Below, piece by piece: positions 25,833 through 37,574 of a stretch of 64,000 nt of DNA (position 1 is the first letter of the stretch; the number at the start of each line of letters is the position of its first letter). The notes below the pieces were generated by a model that saw nothing but the letters and a program-made list of their open reading frames with translations, ran no database searches and was not told where the DNA came from. The translations under genes and the position numbers were made by a program. Where the stretch lies: assembly GCF_964355755.1 (NCBI RefSeq), contig NC_092679.1, positions 8,682,001-8,746,000 of the forward strand, read 5' to 3'. Source of the DNA: Antedon mediterranea (Eukaryota; Echinodermata; Crinoidea; Comatulida; Antedonidae).

Positions 25833-26846
25833 TATGTTAACAAGTTTTTTTGAAAATCACAAAATGTTCTAAAACGTCTCTAAATGCGATTTGAAGCTTT
25901 TCTGTACACTTTGATGTTTTTATGTTAACAACTTTTTTCGAAAATCACAAAATGGTCTAAAATGTCTCCAAATGCGATTTGAAGCTATTCTAAGCACTTT
26001 GGTGTTTTTATGGAAACAATTTTTTTCGAAAATCACAAAATGGTCTAAAAGGTCTACAATAGCGATTTGAAGCTTTTCTGTACACTTTGGTGTTTTTATG
26101 TTAACAAGTTTTTTCGAAAATCACAAAATGGTCTAAAACGTCTCCAAATGCGATTTGAAGCTATTTTAAGCACTTTGGTGTTTTTATCTTAACAAGTTTT
26201 TTCGAAAATCACAAAATGGTCTAAAACGTCTCCAAATGCGATTTGAAGCTATTCTAAGCACTTTGGTGTTTTTATGTTAACAAGTTTTTTCAAAAATCAC
26301 AAAACGGTCTAAAACGTCTCCAAATGCGATTTGAAGCTATTCTGTACACTTTGATGTTTTTATGTTAACAAGTTTTTTCAAAAATCACAAAATGGTCTAA
26401 AACGTTTCCAAATGCGATTTGAAGCTATTCAAATAGCATTTGATGTTTTGTGTGAAAATTTTCTGTCGAAATGCTCAAAATGGTCAAAAACGTTTTTAAA
26501 TACGATATTAAGCTACTTTGTGCTCTTTGATGTTTTTGTGTGAAAAGTTTTATCGAAATGCTCAAAATGGTCTAAAACGGTTGCTAATGTGATTTCAAGC
26601 ACTTTGATGTTTTTGTGTAACCAAGTTTTTCGAAAATCACAAAATTGTCTAAAACGTCTCCAAATGCGATTTGAAGCTATTCGGTACACTTTGATGTTTT
26701 TATGTTAACAAGTTTTTTCGAAAATCACAAAAGAGTCTAAAATATCTCGAAATGCGATTTGAAGCTATTCTAAGCACTTTGGTGTTTTTATGTTAACAAG
26801 TTTTTTCGAAATCACAAAATGGTCTAAAATGTCTCCAAATGCGATT
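25833..26846 (+). repeat. Satellite block, offset 34,552 bp from 60.4-61.3 kb
   Basis: This block carries the hairpin monomer (26,424), tttttatcttaac (about 26,185) and aaaagagtctaaaatatc (about 26,730). It is collinear with 60,385-61,313. The copy at 61 kb lacks the 87-bp monomer 26,761-26,847. Confidence 0.82.
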
Positions 26847-29346
26847 TAAAGCTAATCTTAGCACATTGGTGTTTTTATGTTAACAAGTTTTTTCGAAAAT
26901 CACAAAATGGTCTAAAACGACTCCAAATGCGATTTGAAGCTATTCTGTATACTTTGGTGTTTTTATGTTAACAAGTTTTTTCGAAAATCACAAAATGGTC
27001 TAAAACGTCTCCAAATGCGATTTGAAGCTATTCTGTACACTTTGATGTTTTTATGTTAACTAGTTTTTTCGAAAATCACAAAATGGTCTAAAACGTCTAC
27101 AAATGCGATTTGAAGCTATTCTGTACACTTTGATGTTTTTATGTTAACAAGTTTTTTCGAAAATCACAAAATGGTCTAAAACGTTTCCAAATGCGATTTG
27201 AAGCTATTCTGTACACTTTGATGTTTTGTGTGAAAATTTTATGTCGAAATGCTCAAAATGGTCAAAAACGTTTTTAAATACGATATTAAGCTACTTTGTG
27301 CTCTTTGATGTTTTTGTGTGAAATGTTTTATCGAAATGCTCAAAATGGTCTAAAACGGTTTCTAATGTGATTTCAAGCACTTTGATGTTTTTGTATAACC
27401 AAGTTTTTTCGAAAATCACAAAATGGTCTAAAACGTCTCCAAATGCGATTTGAAGCTATTCTGTACACTTTGATGTTTTTATGTTAACAAGTTTTTTCGA
27501 AAATCACAAAATGGTCTAAAACGTCTCCAAATGCGATTTGAAGCTATTCTGTACACTTTGATGTTTTTATGTTAACAAGTTTTTTCGAAAATCACAAAAT
27601 GGTCTAAAACGTTTCCAAATGCGATTTGAAGCTATTCTGTACACTTTGATGTTTTGTGTGAAAATTTTCTGTCGAAATGCTCAAAATGGTCAAAAACGTT
27701 TTTAAATACGATATTAAGCTACTTTGTGCTCTTTGATGTTTTTGTGTGAAATGTTTTATCGAAATGCTCAAAATGGTCTAAAACGGTTTCTAATGTGATT
27801 TCAAGCACTTTGATGTTTTTGTGTAACCAAGTTTTTCGAAAATCACAAAATTGTCTAAAACGTCTCCAAATGCGATTTGAAGCTATTCTGTACACTTTGA
27901 TGTTTTTATGTTAACAAGTTTTTCGAAAATCACAAAATGGTCTAAAACGTCTCCAAATGCGATTTTAAGCTATTCTAAGCACTTTGGTGTTTTTATGTTA
28001 AAAAGTTTTTTTGAAAATCACAAAATGTTCTAAAACGTCTCTAAATGCGATTTGAAGCTTTGCTGTACACTTTGATGTTTTTATGTTAACAACTTTTTTC
28101 GAAAATCACAAAATGGTCTAAAATGTCTCCAAATGCGATTTGAAGCTATTCTAAGCACTTTGGTGTTTTTATGGAAACAATTTTTTTCGAAAATCACAAA
28201 ATGGTCTAAAACGTCTACAATAGCGATTTGAAGCTTTTCTGTACACTTTGGTGTATTTATGTTAACAAGTTTTTTCGAAAATCACAAAATGGTCTAAAAC
28301 GTCTCCAAATGCGATTTGAAGCTTTTTTAAGCACTTTGGTGTTTTTATCTTAACAAGTTTTTTCGAAAATCACAAAATGGTCTAAAACGTCTCCAAATGC
28401 GATTTGAAGCTATTCTAAGCACTTTGGTGTTTTTATGTTAACAAGTTTTTTCAAAAATCACAAAACGGTCTAAAACGTCTCCAAATGCGATTTGAAGCTA
28501 TTCTGTACACTTTGATGTTTTTATGTTAACAAGTTTTTTCAAAAATCACAAAATGGTCTAAAACGTTTCCAAATGCGATTTGAAGCTATTCAAATAGCAT
28601 TTGATGTTTTGTGTGAAAATTTTCTGTCGAAATGCTCAAAATGGTCAAAAACGTTTTTAAATACGATATTAAGCTACTTTGTGCTCTTTGATGTTTTTGT
28701 GTGAAAAGTTTTATCGAAATGCTCAAAATGGTCTAAAACGGTTGCTAATGTGATTTCAAGCACTTTGATGTTTTTGTGTAACCAAGTTTTTCGAAAATCA
28801 CAAAATTGTCTAAAACGTCTCCAAATGCGATTTGAAGCTATTCTGTACACTTTGATGTTTTTATGTTAACAAGTTTTTTCGAAAATCACAAAAGAGTCTA
28901 AAATATCTCGAAATGCGATTTGAAGCTATTCTAAGCACTTTGGTGTTTTTATGTTAACAAGTTTTTTCGAAATCACAAAATGGTCTAAAATGTCTCCAAA
29001 TGCGATTTGAAGCTAATCTTAGCACATTGGTGTTTTTATGTTAACAAGTTTTTTCGAAAATCACAAAATGGTCTAAAACGACTCCAAATGCGATTTGAAG
29101 CTATTCTGTATACTTTGGTGTTTTTATGTTAACAAGTTTTTTCGAAAATCACAAAATGGTCTAAAACGTCTCCAAATGCGATTTGAAGCTATTCTAAGCA
29201 CTTTGGTGTTTTTATGTTAACAAGTTTTTTCGAAAATCACAAAATGGTCTAAAACGTCTCCAAATGCGATTTGAAGCTATTCTGTACACTTTGATGTTTT
29301 TATGTTAAAAAGTTTTTTCGAAAATCACAAAATGGTCTAAAACGTC
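26847..29346 (+). repeat. 2.5-kb segmental copy, offset 9,692 bp from 17.15-19.65 kb
   Basis: This is the partner of 17,155-19,654. It keeps tgttaaaaag at 29,302, as does the copy at 15.8 kb, whereas 19,6xx reads tgttaacaag. The three copies therefore share variants in a mosaic way, which suggests gene conversion after duplication. Confidence 0.87.
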
Positions 29347-30358
29347 TCCAAATGCGATTTTAAGCTATTCTAAGCACTTTGGTGTTTTTATGTTAACAAG
29401 TTTTTTGGAAAATCACAAAATGGTCTAAAACGTCTCTAAATGCGATTTGAAGCTTTTCTGTACACTTTGATGTTTTTAAGTTAACAACTTTTTTCGAAAA
29501 TCACAAAATGGTCTAAAATGTCTCCAAAATGCGATTTGAAGCTATTCTAAGCACTTTGGTGTTTTTATGGAAATAATTTTTTTCGAAAATCACAAAATGG
29601 TCTAAAACGTCTCCAATAGCGATTTGAAGCTTTTCTGTACACTTTGGTGTTTTTATGTTAACAAGTTTTTTCGAAAATCACAAAATGGTCTAAAACGTCT
29701 CCAAATGCGATTTGAAGCTATTCTGTACACTTTGATGTTTTTATGTTAACAAGTTTTTTCGAAAATCACAAAATGGTCTAAAACGTCTAGAAATGCGATT
29801 TGAAGCTATTCTGTACACTTTGATGTTTTTATGTTAAGTTTTTTCGAAAATCACAAAATGGTCTAAAACGTTTCCAAATGCGATTTTAAGCTATTCTGTA
29901 CACTTTGATGTTTTGTATGAAAATTTTCTGTCGAAATGCTCAAAATGGTCAAAAACGTTTTTAAATACGATATTAAGCTACTTTGTGCTCTTTGATGATT
30001 TTGTCTGAAATGTTTTATCGAAATGCTCAAAATGGTCTAAAACGGTTTCTAATGTGATTTCAAGCACTTTGATGTTTTTGTGTAACCAAGTTTTTCGAAA
30101 AACACAAAATTGTCTAAAACGTCTCCAAATGCGATTTGAAGCTATTCTGTACACTTTGATGTTTTTATGTTAACAAGTTTTTCGAAAATCACAAAATGGT
30201 CTAAAACGTCTCCAAATGCGATTTTAAGCTATTCTAAGCACTTTGGTGTTTTTATGTTAACAAGTTTTTTCGAAAATCACAAAATGGTCTAAAACGTCTC
30301 CAAATGCGATTTGAAGCTATTCTAAGCACTTTGGTGTTTTTATGTTAACAAGTTTTTT
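29312..30358 (+). repeat. 1.05-kb segmental copy, offset 8,926 bp from 20.4-21.4 kb
   Basis: This partner of 20,386-21,432 is joined directly to the 26.85-29.35 kb block at about 29,346. In the first locus the corresponding block starts about 730 bp after the end of 17.15-19.65 kb. That length difference shows a deletion or unequal exchange at the junction. Confidence 0.86.
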
Positions 30359-30422
30359 CAAAAATCACAAAACGGTCTAAAACGTCTCCAAATGCGATTT
30401 GAAGCTATTCTGTACACTTTGA

Positions 30423-32244
30423 TGTTTTTATGTTAACAAGTTTTTTCAAAAATCACAAAACGGTCTAAAACGTCTCCAAATGCGATTTGAAGCTATTCTG
30501 TACACTTTGATGTTTTTATGTTAAAAAGTTTTTTCAAAAATCACAAAATGGTCTAAAACGTTTCCAAATGCGATTTGAAGCTATTCTGTACACTTTGATG
30601 TTTTTATGTTAACAAGTTTTTTCGAAAATCACAAAAGATTCTAAAATATCTCGAAATGCGATTTGAAGCTATTCTAAGCACTTTGGTGTTTTTATGTTAA
30701 CAAGTTTTTTCGAAAATCACAAAATGGTCTAAAATGTCTCCAAATGCGATTTGAAGCTAATCTTAGCACATTGGTGTTTTTATGTTAACAAGTTTTTTCG
30801 AAAATCACAAAATGGTCTAAAACGACTCCAAATGCGATTTGAAGCTATTCTGTATACTTTGGTGTTTTTATGTTAACAAGTTTTTTCGAAAATCACAAAA
30901 TGGTCTAAAACGTCTCCAAATGCGATTTGAAGCTATTCTGTACACTTTGATGTTTTTATGTTAACAAGTTTTTTCGAAAATCACAAAATGGTCTAAAACG
31001 TTTCCAAATGCGATTTGAAGCTATTCTGTACACTTTGATGTTTTGTGTGAAAATTTTCTTTCGAAATGCTCAAAATGGTCAAACACGTTTTTAAATACGA
31101 TATTAAGCTAATTTGTGCTCTTTGATGTTTTTGTGTGAAATGTTTTATCGAAATGCTCAAAATGGTCTAAAACGGTTTCTAATGTGATTTCAAGCACTTT
31201 GATGTTTTTGTATAACCAAGTTTTTTCGAAAATCACAAAATGGTCTAAAACGTCTCCAAATGCGATTTGAAGCTATTCTGTACACTTTGATGTTTTTATG
31301 TTAACAAGTTTTTTCGAAAATCACAAAATGGTCTAAAACGTCTACAAATGCGATTTGAAGCTATTCTGTACACTTTGATGTTTTTATGTTAACAAGTTTT
31401 TTCGAAAATCACAAAATGGTCTAAAACGTTTCCAAATGCGATTTGAAGCTATTCTGTACACTTTGATGTTTTGTGTGAAAATTTTCTGTCGAAATGATCA
31501 AAATGGTCAAAAACGTTTTTAAATACGATATTAAGCTACTTTGTGCTCTTTGATGTTTTTGTTTGAAATGTTTTATCGAAATGCTCAAAATGGTCTAAAA
31601 CGGTTTCTAATGTGATTTCAAGCACTTTGATGTTTTTGTGTAACCAAGTTTTTCGAAAATCACAAAATTGTCTAAAACGTCTCCAAATGCGATTTGAAGC
31701 TATTCTGTACACTTTGATGTTTTTATGTTAACAAGTTTTTCGAAAATCACAAAATGGTCTAAAACCTCTCCAAATGCGATTTTAAGCTATTCTAAGCACT
31801 TTGGTGTTTTTATGTTAACAAGTTTTTTTGAAAATCACAAAATGGTCTAAAACGTCTCTAAATGCGATTTGAAGCTTTTCTGTACACTTTGATGTTTTTA
31901 TGTTAACAACTTTTGTCGAAAATCACAAAATGGTCTAAAATGTCTCCAAATGCGATTTGAAGCTATTCTAAGCACTTTGGTGTTTTTATGGAAAAAATTT
32001 TTTTCGAAAATCACAAAATGGTCTAAAACGTCTCCAATAGCGATTTGAAGCTTTTCTGTACACTTTGGTGTTTTTATGTTAACAAGTTTTTTCGAAAATC
32101 ACAAAATGGTCTAAAACGTCTCCAAATGCGATTTTAAGCTATTTTAAGCACTTTGGTGTTTTTATCTTAACAAGTTTTTTCGAAAATCACAAAATGGTCT
32201 AAAACGTCTCCAAATGCGATTTGAAGCTATTCTAAGCACTTTGG
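30423..32244 (+). repeat. 1,822-bp tandem pair, copy 1
   Basis: Offsets to the next copy are constant: ttaaaaagtt 30,521/32,343, gattctaaaa 30,637/32,459, B monomer 31,041/32,863, gtataacc about 31,210/33,032. Differences include ttttgtgtg versus ttttgagtg, aatgatcaaaa versus aatgctcaaaa, and ttctgtacac versus ttcggtacac. It is therefore older than the 1,399- and 780-bp pairs. Confidence 0.8.
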
Positions 32245-33955
32245 TGTTTTTATGTTAACAAGTTTTTTCAAAAATCACAAAACGGTCTAAAACGTCTCCA
32301 AATGCGATTTGAAGCTATTCTGTACACTTTGATGTTTTTATGTTAAAAAGTTTTTTCAAAAATCACAAAATGGTCTAAAACGTTTCCAAATGCGATTTGA
32401 AGCTATTCTGTACACTTTGATGTTTTTATGTTAACAAGTTTTTTCGAAAATCACAAAAGATTCTAAAATATCTCGAAATGCGATTTGAAGCTATTCTAAG
32501 CACTTTGGTGTTTTTATGTTAACAAGTTTTTTCGAAAATCACAAAATGGTCTAAAATGTCTCCAAATGCGATTTGAAGCTAATCTTAGCACATTGGTGTT
32601 TTTATGTTAACAAGTTTTTTCGAAAATCACAAAATGGTCTAAAACGACTCCAAATGCGATTTGAAGCTATTCTGTATACTTTGGTGTTTTTATGTTAACA
32701 AGTTTTTTCGAAAATCACAAAATGGTCTAAAACGTCTCCAAATGCGATTTGAAGCTATTCTGTACACTTTGATGTTTTTATGTTAACAAGTTTTTTCGAA
32801 AATCACAAAATGGTCTAAAACGTTTCCAAATGCGATTTGAAGCTATTCTGTACACTTTGATGTTTTGAGTGAAAATTTTCTTTCGAAATGCTCAAAATGG
32901 TCAAAAACGTTTTTAAATACGATATTAAGCTACTTTGTGCTCTTTGATGTTTTTGTGTGAAATGTTTTATCGAAATGCTCAAAATGGTCTAAAACGGTTT
33001 CTAATGTGATTTCAAGCCCTTTGATGTTTTTGTATAACCAAGTTTTTTCGAAAATCACAAAATGGTCTAAAACGTCTCCAAATGCGATTTGAAGCTATTC
33101 TGTACACTTTGATGTTTTTATGTTAACAAGTTTTTTCGAAAATCACAAAATGGTCTAAAACGTCTACAAATGCGATTTGAAGCTATTCTGTACACTTTGA
33201 TGTTTTTATGTTAACAAGTTTTTTCGAAAATCACAAAATGGTCTAAAACGTTTCCAAATGCGATTTGAAGCTATTCTGTACACTTTGATGTTTTGTGTGA
33301 AAATTTTCTGTCGAAATGCTCAAAATGGTCAAAAACGTTTTTAAATACGATATTAAGCTACTTTGTGCTCTTTGATGTTTTTGTGTGAAATGTTTTATCG
33401 AAATGCTCAAAATGGTCTAAAACGGTTTCTAATGTGATTTCAAGCACTTTGATGTTTTTGTGTAACCAAGTTTTTCGAAAATCACAAAATTGTCTAAAAC
33501 GTCTCCAAATGCGATTTGAAGCTATTCGGTACACTTTGATGTTTTTATGTCAACAAGTTTTTCGAAAATCACAAAATGGTCTAAAACGTCTCCAAATGCG
33601 ATTTTAAGCTATTCTAAGCACTTTGGTGTTTTTATGTTAACAAGTTTTTTTGAAAATCACAAAATGGTCTAAAACGTCTCTAAATGCGATTTGAAGCTTT
33701 TCTGTACACTTTGATGTTTTTATGTTAACAACTTTTTTCGAAAATCAAAAAATGGTCTAAAATGTCTCCAAATGAGATTTGAAGCTATTCTAAGCACTTT
33801 GGTGTTTTTATGGAAACAATTTTTTTGGAAAATCACAAAATGGTCTAAAACGTCTCCAATAGCGATTTGAAGCTTTTCTGTACACTTTGGTGTTTTTATG
33901 TTAACAAGTTTTTTCGAAAATCACAAAATGGTCTAAAACGTCTCCAAATGCGATT
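32245..33955 (+). repeat. 1,822-bp tandem pair, copy 2
   Basis: This is collinear with copy 1 until about 33,955, where copy 1 has ttttaagctattttaagc and this copy has a canonical ctgtacac monomer. Most of it belongs also to the block that recurs at 42.9-45.2 kb. Confidence 0.78.
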
Positions 33956-34940
33956 TGAAGCTATTCTGTACACTTTGATGTTTTTATGTTAACTAGTTTT
34001 TTCGAAAATCACAAAATGGTCTAAAACGTCTACAAATGCGATTTGAAGCTATTCTGTACACTTTGATGTTTTTATGTTAACAAGTTTTTTCGAAAATCAC
34101 AAAATGGTCTAAAACGTTTCCAAATGCGATTTGAAGCTATTCTGTACACTTTGATGTTTTTATGTTAACAAGTTTTTTCGAAAATCACAAAATGGTCTAA
34201 AACGTCTCCAAATTCGATTTGAAGCTATTCTGTACACTTTGATGTTTTTATGTTAACTAGTTTTTTCGAAAATCACAAAATGGTCTAAAACGTCTACAAA
34301 TGCGATTTGAAGCTATTCTGTACACTTTGATGTTTTTATGTTAACAAGTTTTTTCGAAAATCACAAAATGGTCTAAAACGTTTCCAAATGCGATTTGAAG
34401 CTATTCGGTACACTTTGATGTTTTGTGTGAAAATTTTCTGTCGAAATGCTCAAAATCGTTTTTAAATACGATATTAAGCTACTTTGTGCTCTTTGATGTT
34501 TTTGTGTGAAATGTTTTATTGAAATGCTCAAAATGGTCTAAAACGGTTTCTAATGTGATTTCAAGCACTTTGATGTTTTTGTATAACCAAGTTTTTCGAA
34601 AATCACAAAATTGTCTAAAACGTCTCCAAATGCGATTTGAAGCTATTCTGTACACTTTGATGTTTTTATGTTAACAAGTTTTTCGAAAATCACAAAATGG
34701 TCTAAAACGTCTCCAAATGCGATTTTAAGCTATTCTAAGCACTTTGGTGTTTTTATGTTAACAAGTTTTTCGAAAATCACAAAATTGTCTAAAACGTCTC
34801 CAAATGCGATTTGAAGCTATTCTGTACACTTTGATGTTTTTATGTTAACAAGTTTTTCGAAAATCACAAAATGGTCTAAAACGTCTCCAAATGCGATTTT
34901 AAGCTATTCTAAGCACTTTGGTGTTTTTATGTTAACAAGT
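32331..34940 (+). repeat. 2.6-kb segmental copy, offset about 10.5 kb from 42.86-45.2 kb
   Basis: The offset is 10,531 at ttaaaaagtt, gattctaaaa and aagccctttg (33,014 versus 43,545). It falls to 10,267 at the 9-bp deletion in B (caaaatcg at 34,451 versus 44,718). The change of 264 bp is exactly three 88-bp monomers, present near 33.96-34.39 kb here and absent from the partner. Confidence 0.86.
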
Positions 34941-35115
34941 TTTTTCGAAAATCACAAAATGGTCTAAAACGTCTCCAAATGCGATTTGAAGCTATTCTAA
35001 GCACTTTGGTGTTTTTATGTTAACAAGTTTTTTCGAAAATCACAAAATGGTCTAAAACGTCTCCAAATGCGATTTGAAGCTATTCTGTACACTTTGATGT
35101 TTTTATGTTAACAAG

Positions 35116-37568
35116 TTTTTTCGAAAATCACAAAATGGTCTAAAACGTCTCCAAATGCGATTTGAAGCTATTCTGTACACTTTGATGTTTTTATGTTAAC
35201 AAGTTTTTTCGAAAATCACAAAATGGTCTAAAACGTCTCCAAATGCGATTTGAAGCTATTCTGTACACTTTGATGTTTTTATGTTAACAAGTTTTTTCGA
35301 AAATCACAAAATGGTCTAAAACGTTTCCAAATGCGATTTGAAGCTATTCTGTACACTTTGATGTTTTGTGTGAAAATTTTCTGTCGAAATGCTCAAAATG
35401 GTCAAAAACGTTTTTAAATACGATATTAAGCTACTTTGTGCTCTTTGATGTTTTTGTATGAAATGTTTTATCGAAATGCTCAAAATGGTCTAAAACGGTT
35501 TCTAATAGTGATTTCAAGCACTTTGATGTTTTTGTGTAACCAAGTTTTTCGAAAATCACAAAATTGTCTAAACGTCTCCAAATGCGATTTGAAGCTATTC
35601 TGTACACTTTGATGTTTTTATGTTAACAAGTTTTTCGAAAATCACAAAATGGTCTAAAACGTCTCCAAATGCGATTTGAAGCTATTTTAAGCACTTAGGT
35701 GCTTTTGTGTAACCAAGTTTTTTCGAAAATCACAAAAGGGTCTAAAATGTCTCCAAATGTGATTTGAAGCTATTTTAAGCACTTTGGTGTTTTTGTGTTA
35801 ACAAGTTTTTCGAAAATCACAAAATTGTCTAAAACGTCTCCAAATGCGATTTGAAGCTATTCTGTACACTTTGATGTTTTTATGTTAACAAGTTTTTTAG
35901 AAAATCACAAAATGGTCTAAAATGTCTCCAAATGCGATTTGAAGCTATTCTAAACACTTTGGTGTTTTTATGTTAACATGTTTTTTCGAAAATCACAAAA
36001 TGGTCTAAAACGTCTCCAAATGCGATTTGAAGCTATTTTAAGCACTTTGGTGTTTTTGTGTTAACAAGTTTTTCGAAATGCTCAAAATGGTCTAAAACGT
36101 CTCCAAATGCGATTTGAAGCTATTCTAAGCACTTTGGTGTTTTTATGTTAACAAGTTTTTTCGAAAATCACAAAATGGTCTAAAACGTCTCCAAATGCGA
36201 TTTGGAGCTATTCTGTACACTTTGATGTTTTTATGTTAACAAGTTTTTTCGAAAATCACAAAATGGTCTAAAACGTTTCCAAATGCGATTTGAAGCTATT
36301 CTGTACACTTTGATGTTTTGTGTGAAAATTTTCTGTCGAAATGCTCAAAATGGTCAAAAACGTTTTTAAATACGATATTAAGCTACTTTGTGCTCTTTGA
36401 TGTTTTTGTGTGAAATGTTTTATCGAAATGCTCAAAATGGTCTAAAACGGTTTCTAATGTGATTTCAAGAACTTTGATGTTTTTGTGTAACCAAGTTTTT
36501 CGAAAATCACAAAATTGTCTAAAACGTCTCGAAATGCGATTTGAAGCTATTCTGTACACTTTGATGTTTTTATGTTAACAAGTTTTTCGAAGATCACAAA
36601 ATGGTCTAAAACGTCTCCAAATGCGATTTTAAGCTATTCTAAGCACTTTGGTGTTTTTATGTTAACAAGTTTTTTTGAAAATCACAAAATGGTCTAAAAC
36701 GTCTCTAAATGCGATTTGAAGCTTTTCTGTACACTTTAATGTTTTTATGTTAACAACTTTTTTCGAAAATCACAAAATGGTCTAAAACGTCTCCAATAGC
36801 GATTTGAAGCTTTTCTGTACACTTTGGTGTTTTTATGTTAACAAGTTTTTTTCGAAAATCACAAAATGGTCTAAAACGTCTCCAAATGCGATTTGAAGCT
36901 ATTCTGTACACTTTGATGTTTTTATGTTAACAAGTTTTTTCGAAAATCACAAAATGGTCTAAAACGTCTACAAATGCGATTTGAAGCTATTCTAAGCACT
37001 TTTGTGTTTTTATGTTAACAAGTTTTTTCGAAAATCACAAAATGGTCTAAAACGTCTGCAAATGCGATTTGAAGCTATTCTTAGCACATTGGTGTTTTTA
37101 TTTAAACAAATTTTTTCGAAACTCACAAAATGGTCTAAAACGTCTCCAAATGCGATTTGAAGCTATTTTAAGCACTTTGGTGTTTTTGTGTTAACAAGTT
37201 TTTCTAAATGCTCAAAATGGTCTAAAACGTTTTTAAACACGATATTAAGCTATTTTGTGCTCTTTGATGTTTTTTTGTGAAAAGTTTTAGCGAAATGCTC
37301 AAAATGGTCTAAAACGATTTCTAATGTGATTTTAAGCACTTTGATGTTTTTATGTTAACTAGTTTTTTCGAAAATCAAAAATGGTCTAAAACGTCTCCAA
37401 ATGTGATTTGAAGCTATTCTAAGCACTTTGGTGTTTTTATGTTAACAGTTTTTTCGAAAATCACAAAATGGTCTAAAACGTTTACAAATGCGATTTGAAG
37501 CTATTCTGTACACTTTGATGTTTTTATGGTAACAAGTTTTTTAGAAAATCACAAAATGGTCTAAAACG
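35116..37568 (+). repeat. 2.45-kb segmental copy, offset 10,781 bp from 45.9-48.35 kb
   Basis: There is no net indel over 2.45 kb. Shared rare variants are tctaatagtgattt (35,501/46,282), gtctaaacgtctcc with two A missing, ttcaagaactttg, cgaagatcac, tttctaaatgctc, and ggtaacaag with T6-agaaaatc at the end (37,526/48,307). Confidence 0.88.
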
Positions 37569-37574
37569 TTTCAA

